The notes under the pieces are model-generated. The model worked only from the letters and a program-made list of their open reading frames with translations, was not told the DNA's origin and ran no database searches. A stretch of DNA of 9,717 nucleotides from Methylomarinum sp964397365 (GTDB lineage: Bacteria > Pseudomonadota > Gammaproteobacteria > Methylococcales > Methylomonadaceae): positions 1 to 9,717 of the forward strand of contig CAYNIU010000084.1 in the NCBI GenBank assembly GCA_964397365.1, in the 5' to 3' direction. Shown piece by piece: positions 7,305 to 9,717 of the stretch; the stretch's first letter is position 1, and every line of letters begins with the position of its first letter. Both the position numbers and the translations under genes were made by a program.

Positions 7305-8234
7305 ATGCAACGCGTTGTTAGCTTATTTCCAGTCTGGGCTATAACATTATCGCTGTTTGCCTTAAAGTATCCGCAATTTTTTGTCGCCTATAAAGAGACA
7401 ATTATTCCGCTGCTGGCTTTGGTTATGTTCTGTATGGGTATGACCTTGACCTGGGTAGAATTCAGAGCTGTTTTTAAACGTCCGGCAGTTATTGTCGTTG
7501 CCATTGCCATTCAGTTTATTGGTATGCCTTTTTTTGCCTGGATTATTTCCAGAATGCTGAATTTGCAGGCAGAAGTCTTGATTGGTATGGTATTAGTTGG
7601 CGCTAGTGCCGGTGGGACGGCTTCCAATGTTATCTGTTATCTGGCTAAAGGCAATGTGGCTTTGTCGATATTGATGACAGTGGTATCCACATTATGCGCT
7701 GTGTTTTTGATGCCTTTGTTGACTTTTCTGTATCTTAATCAGACTGTTGATGTACCTGTCTGGAATATGTTGCAGAGCATTCTGTTGATGGTGTTGATAC
7801 CGGTTTTATCAGGAACTCTGATCAACAGTTTTTTTCGGCAACGGTTGCATAAAATTCAGTCTGTTTTTCCATTATTATCCAGTCTGGCAATTATTTTTAT
7901 TATTGCAATTATTATCGGATTAAATCAGAAGAATCTCGCTGATATTGCCGTTTCTGTGTTGCTTGCTGTTTGTTTGCATAATGCATTGGGATTGATGGCA
8001 GGTTACTGGTTAACAAGGTTGTTAAAATATGATGCTCGTACAGCTCGAACGGTCAGCATTGAAGTTGGTATGCAAAATTCCGGGTTGAGTGTGGCGTTGG
8101 CAATAAAATACTTTTCCACAATGGCCGCTTTACCAGGCGCTGTTTTTAGTATCTGGCACAATCTTTCAGGTGGTTTATTGGCGTTTTATTGGCGGCAGGC
8201 TGGTAAAGCTTCAAAAACTTCGATGCGGCAATAA
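7305..8234 (+). CDS. BASS-family (bile acid:sodium symporter-like) transporter
   Basis: A 309-aa inner-membrane protein with 9-10 hydrophobic segments, the size and topology of bacterial BASS (SBF) proteins, which are secondary transporters usually coupled to sodium. Family marks are GASAGGTASNV at about 99-109 in the first crossover region and SIEVGMQNSGLS at about 251-262 in the second, including the conserved E, Q, N and GLS that form the sodium sites in structural homologues. Bacterial members move organic acids, pantoate-like compounds or steroids; the substrate here is unknown. An in-frame GTG at 7302 immediately precedes the ATG; both have weak SDs and the ATG is preferred. It starts 3 bp after the methyltransferase stop and ends 7 bp before the lipoprotein ATG, so co-expression is likely. 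Confidence 0.9.
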   Translation: MQRVVSLFPVWAITLSLFALKYPQFFVAYKETIIPLLALVMFCMGMTLTWVEFRAVFKRPAVIVVAIAIQFIGMPFFAWIISRMLNLQAEVLIGMVLVGASAGGTASNVICYLAKGNVALSILMTVVSTLCAVFLMPLLTFLYLNQTVDVPVWNMLQSILLMVLIPVLSGTLINSFFRQRLHKIQSVFPLLSSLAIIFIIAIIIGLNQKNLADIAVSVLLAVCLHNALGLMAGYWLTRLLKYDARTARTVSIEVGMQNSGLSVALAIKYFSTMAALPGAVFSIWHNLSGGLLAFYWRQAGKASKTSMRQ

Positions 8235-8241
8235 TGATTCA

Positions 8242-8613
8242 ATGAATTCATCGCCTCAGTATTATTTCTTTTTTTTATTATTTTTTCTGCTGATGGCTTG
8301 TAGTGGATGTGCTTTTCTTGAAACGATAGGTCAGAATGATAACCTGGCTATTTATGCTGAATCAGTATTTCGACGGCAAAATTCAGTCACTACAACCATT
8401 ATGATGTTGTCCGAGGATGAACTGACTGATGACAGTCAATTAAATCAGGCTGAAATGGCAATGCATGAAGCTTGTCGATTACTCAATGAATATAGTTCAC
8501 GGGAAATGGAGGGAGAGTCGATGGGTGTTTTATTCAGAAGAAAAGTGAAGTTCAGTATTAAGGGGTGTGATGAAAGCATTCACAGGGTCGAAGAAATTTT
8601 GACTGAGGAGTAA
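8242..8613 (+). CDS. Small predicted lipoprotein, 123 aa, family not recognised
   Basis: The ATG at 8242 gives a short N-terminus (MNSSPQYY), a very hydrophobic Phe/Leu-rich core and a lipobox LMAC, with the lipidated cysteine predicted at residue 19; a second cysteine (residue 22) follows. The mature part (about 105 aa) is hydrophilic and mostly helical in appearance, with the stretch NSVTTTIMML, an acidic segment (SEDELTDDS) and a later cysteine before DESIHRVEEILTEE. It would sit on the periplasmic face of the inner or outer membrane. The frame is open upstream to 8170 inside the transporter gene, but that start would bury the signal peptide, so 8242 is chosen. SD is weak and the gene begins 7 bp after the transporter stop, suggesting it depends on upstream translation. 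Function unknown. Confidence 0.72.
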   Translation: MNSSPQYYFFFLLFFLLMACSGCAFLETIGQNDNLAIYAESVFRRQNSVTTTIMMLSEDELTDDSQLNQAEMAMHEACRLLNEYSSREMEGESMGVLFRRKVKFSIKGCDESIHRVEEILTEE

Positions 8614-8640
8614 ACTAACGGTTTATAGGCGCATAAAAGG

Positions 8641-8674
8641 TTGCGGAACAAAGAATGTGTTCTTTGTTCCGCAA
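8641..8674. terminator. Perfect 15-bp stem-loop between convergent genes (bidirectional terminator)
   Basis: TTGCGGAACAAAGAA (8641-8655) and its exact complement (8660-8674) flank a TGTG loop. It stands 27 bp after the lipoprotein stop and 62 bp after the stop of the convergent minus-strand gene. On the minus strand it is followed by CC and T4; on the plus strand only by a mixed AT-rich sequence. The position suggests a shared terminator or mRNA 3'-end protector, although the U-tracts are weak. Confidence 0.6.
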
Positions 8675-8736
8675 TCTCGAAATTTTAAAAGTATATAACT
8701 CTAAAATGTATTGTGTAGTTTTTAATGGCCTCATGT

Positions 8737-8949
8737 TTAAACAGGTAGGTTGGTTTTTACGCAAATTTTTGCAAAGTCTCTGATTGAGGCGCTGTGTTTT
8801 AAATATTGTTTAAACAATTGGTCAATATCAAATGGATCCAGATAGGCATAAGCGCCATAGCCGGTTGTTGCGATAAATTCATCGCTCAATGTTTCGATGA
8901 AAGCAGAGCGGACAAGGTTGATTTCAGGGGGGGGATTGTATGGTTTCAT
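8737..8949 (-). CDS. Hypothetical protein, 70 aa, family not recognised
   Basis: I do not recognise this small soluble protein. It has no signal peptide or membrane segment. It begins MKPYNPPPEINLV, continues with an aromatic, glycine-containing middle (TTGYGAYAYLDPFD, about 28-41) and ends in a basic, likely helical tail with one cysteine. The ATG at 8949 is chosen because GGAG lies 9 bp upstream; the frame extends 14 codons further to an ATG at 8991 without support. A good sigma70-type promoter lies about 100 bp upstream and a stem-loop follows the stop, so this looks like a complete monocistronic gene. The run of prolines is encoded by an uninterrupted C8 tract (plus 8927-8934), a possible slippage site at codons 5-8. 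Confidence 0.6.
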   Translation of the reverse strand: MKPYNPPPEINLVRSAFIETLSDEFIATTGYGAYAYLDPFDIDQLFKQYLKHSASIRDFAKICVKTNLPV

Positions 8950-9051
8950 GGCTGTTTTCTCCAAATGAAGGTTGCATAAAGTATCATGCATAAAAAATAC
9001 CAGGAAATTAAAAACAAAGAGGAATCAGTGTGTTGCTTTTTGTGTGTTTTT

Positions 9052-9081
9052 ATGATAGCTGTTTATATGGTTTTTTGTCAA
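9052..9081 (-). promoter_or_regulatory. Sigma70-type promoter of the 70-aa gene
   Basis: On the minus strand a perfect TTGACA (plus 9076-9081) is followed after 18 bp by TATCAT (plus 9052-9057; 5 of 6 to consensus). The predicted start near 9045 would give a leader of about 95 bases before the ATG at 8949. The TGTCA-N7-TGACA dyad at 9076-9092 overlaps the -35 and could be a binding site. This is the best promoter match in the window. Confidence 0.6.
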
Positions 9082-9241
9082 AAAAGCTGACATTTTAAGA
9101 TGGAAATTTCCGTTAAGAAGTTCGCAGGCATCAAGTTAAGCTTTTTTGTTCTGGCTGTAGTGCGGGTTTATCCTCATCTGTACCTGACGCATATTTTTAA
9201 CTTAATGGCAGTGAGGCTAGACGGTTGGGTATATTAAGTCT

Positions 9242-9331
9242 TTAGGAATCGACCTTACAGCCTGATTTTGAGTCAATATTAAGTATAAATTCTACGCCGG
9301 GTGTTGAATTTGTCCCGTATGTGTTCCTCAT
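9242..9331. repeat. Near-palindromic element, possible interspersed repeat
   Basis: The core at 9287-9311 is a 25-bp near-palindrome: 10 of 12 pairs are Watson-Crick, with one G-T and one T-T. Because of the symmetry both strands translate to NSTPGVEF. On the minus strand a 29-codon frame (9331 to 9242) opens with ATG but has no SD and is not called as a gene. The rest of 8992-9339 shows nothing beyond the promoter listed separately. Whether this element occurs elsewhere in the genome cannot be judged here. Confidence 0.4.
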
Positions 9332-9339
9332 GTAGAGTT

Positions 9340-9497
9340 CTAGGGAATCGCTGATTAAATCATCCCTGATTTGTCAGCACCCACAAAGCGGAAATCGCAT
9401 TTCCGCTTTGCTCACAAAATCAATGGCTTGCAGTCATGGGTTTTGGTGGCACATCCTTGTGCCACAGGAATCGCTGATTTGTTCAGCGCTTCCCTAG
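9340..9497. mobile_element. MITE-like non-autonomous element, possibly IS5-group related
   Basis: The ends are inverted repeats: CTAGGGAA(T/G)CGCTGA followed by two mismatches and AAATCA (9340-9362 against 9475-9497; 20 of 23 positions match). If CTAG is the target duplication (9340-9343 and 9494-9497), the element is 150 bp, beginning GGAA and ending TTCC. CTAR target duplications and GGAAG-type ends are known for the IS5 group, so mobilisation by such a transposase is inferred; a TA duplication with GGGAA ends fits equally well. Inside are two strong hairpins: AAAGCGGAAAT with its exact complement around a CGC loop (9384-9408) and GTGGCACA with its complement around TCCT (9446-9465). No transposase is encoded; an open frame from 9371 on the plus strand is a by-product. 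It lies 7 bp after the psd stop. Confidence 0.7.
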
Positions 9498-9504
9498 TGA
9501 AAAA

Positions 9505-9717
9505 TCAATTCAGGGTTTTACCGATTTTTTCACCCAGTTTTACGTTATTTCCAGCTGTAAAATTAGCATCCCATTCCACTTTGTTTTGAGCAAACAGCAC
9601 AATAATCGTTGATCCCATGTTAAACCGCCCCATTTCTTCGCCTTTTTCCAATACCGGAGGCGCTTCAGGATATTGCCAGTCACGAACCGATGAGATAGTT
9701 GGAGGTGTCACCACGCC
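9505..9717 (-). CDS. psd: Phosphatidylserine decarboxylase, C-terminal part (5' end outside window)
   Basis: The visible 70 residues are the end of the Psd proenzyme, a membrane-associated enzyme that makes phosphatidylethanolamine from phosphatidylserine. GVVTPP near the window edge corresponds to the conserved TPP region, and KGEEMGRFNMGSTIIVLF contains the self-cleavage site. The usual LGST is MGST here; cleavage between Gly and Ser (Ser codon 9610-9612) would give the short alpha chain with its pyruvoyl group. After it come about 34 residues ending KIGKTLN, so the tail is short compared with E. coli Psd. The frame is open through the edge at 9717, and the true start is not in the window. 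The stop codon lies 7 bp from the MITE end. Confidence 0.93.
   Translation of the reverse strand, partial: GVVTPPTISSVRDWQYPEAPPVLEKGEEMGRFNMGSTIIVLFAQNKVEWDANFTAGNNVKLGEKIGKTLN

Noticed and set aside
8170..8241. Upstream start for the lipoprotein inside the transporter gene
   Set aside because: It would put 24 mostly hydrophilic residues before the signal peptide and overlap the transporter reading frame by 65 bases.
9287..9340. CRISPR-like or integron attC-like repeat
   Set aside because: Only one copy of the palindromic unit is present, without spacers, and the attC consensus ends are missing.
9371..9589. 72-codon open frame on the plus strand crossing the MITE into psd
   Set aside because: It arises from the MITE hairpins and antisense psd sequence, with no SD; such frames are typical by-products of repeats.

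Overview
The window looks like a chromosomal segment of a gammaproteobacterium of moderate GC content. The RsmA, PdxA, class I FBPase and Psd sequences are of ordinary gammaproteobacterial type. The overall gene style and the short repeats at the right end would fit a type I methanotroph (Methylococcales), but no diagnostic methane-oxidation gene is present, so that placement is inference.

Layout. (1) Positions 15-1742 (+) encode a fusion of a PP2C-type Ser/Thr phosphatase and a Ser/Thr kinase with a C-terminal membrane anchor. (2) Positions 1884-3505 (+) hold fbp (fructose-1,6-bisphosphatase) and a nitroreductase-family flavoprotein, sharing one base and probably translationally coupled. The fbp leader carries two alternative AT-rich hairpins and a TTTACA-N5-TGTAAA dyad. 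(3) Positions 3799-5570 (-) hold pdxA and rsmA with a 4-base ATGA overlap; a strong minus-strand intrinsic terminator lies at 3609-3631. (4) Positions 5948-8613 (+) are a tight four-gene run: an unrecognised 134-aa protein, a SAM-dependent methyltransferase, a BASS-family (bile acid:sodium symporter fold) transporter and a small lipoprotein. Its leader contains T9 and G8 homopolymers. (5) Positions 8737-8949 (-) encode an unrecognised 70-aa protein with a good sigma70-type promoter, an SD and a C8 tract at its N-terminus. It converges on the lipoprotein gene, with a perfect 15-bp stem-loop between them. (6) Positions 8992-9504 have no convincing gene but hold a near-palindromic element (about 9242-9331) and a 150-bp MITE-like element with inverted ends flanked by CTAG. 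(7) Positions 9505-9717 (-) are the C-terminal end of phosphatidylserine decarboxylase, including the self-cleavage site.

How the genes fit together. fbp serves sugar-phosphate metabolism, pdxA makes pyridoxal phosphate, rsmA matures 16S rRNA and psd makes phosphatidylethanolamine; these are housekeeping functions. The less explained parts are the methyltransferase/transporter/lipoprotein run, which could modify and move a small molecule (inference only), the small convergent gene with its homopolymer tract, and the repeats beside psd. I did not see a CRISPR array, tRNA, rRNA, phage or toxin-antitoxin locus.
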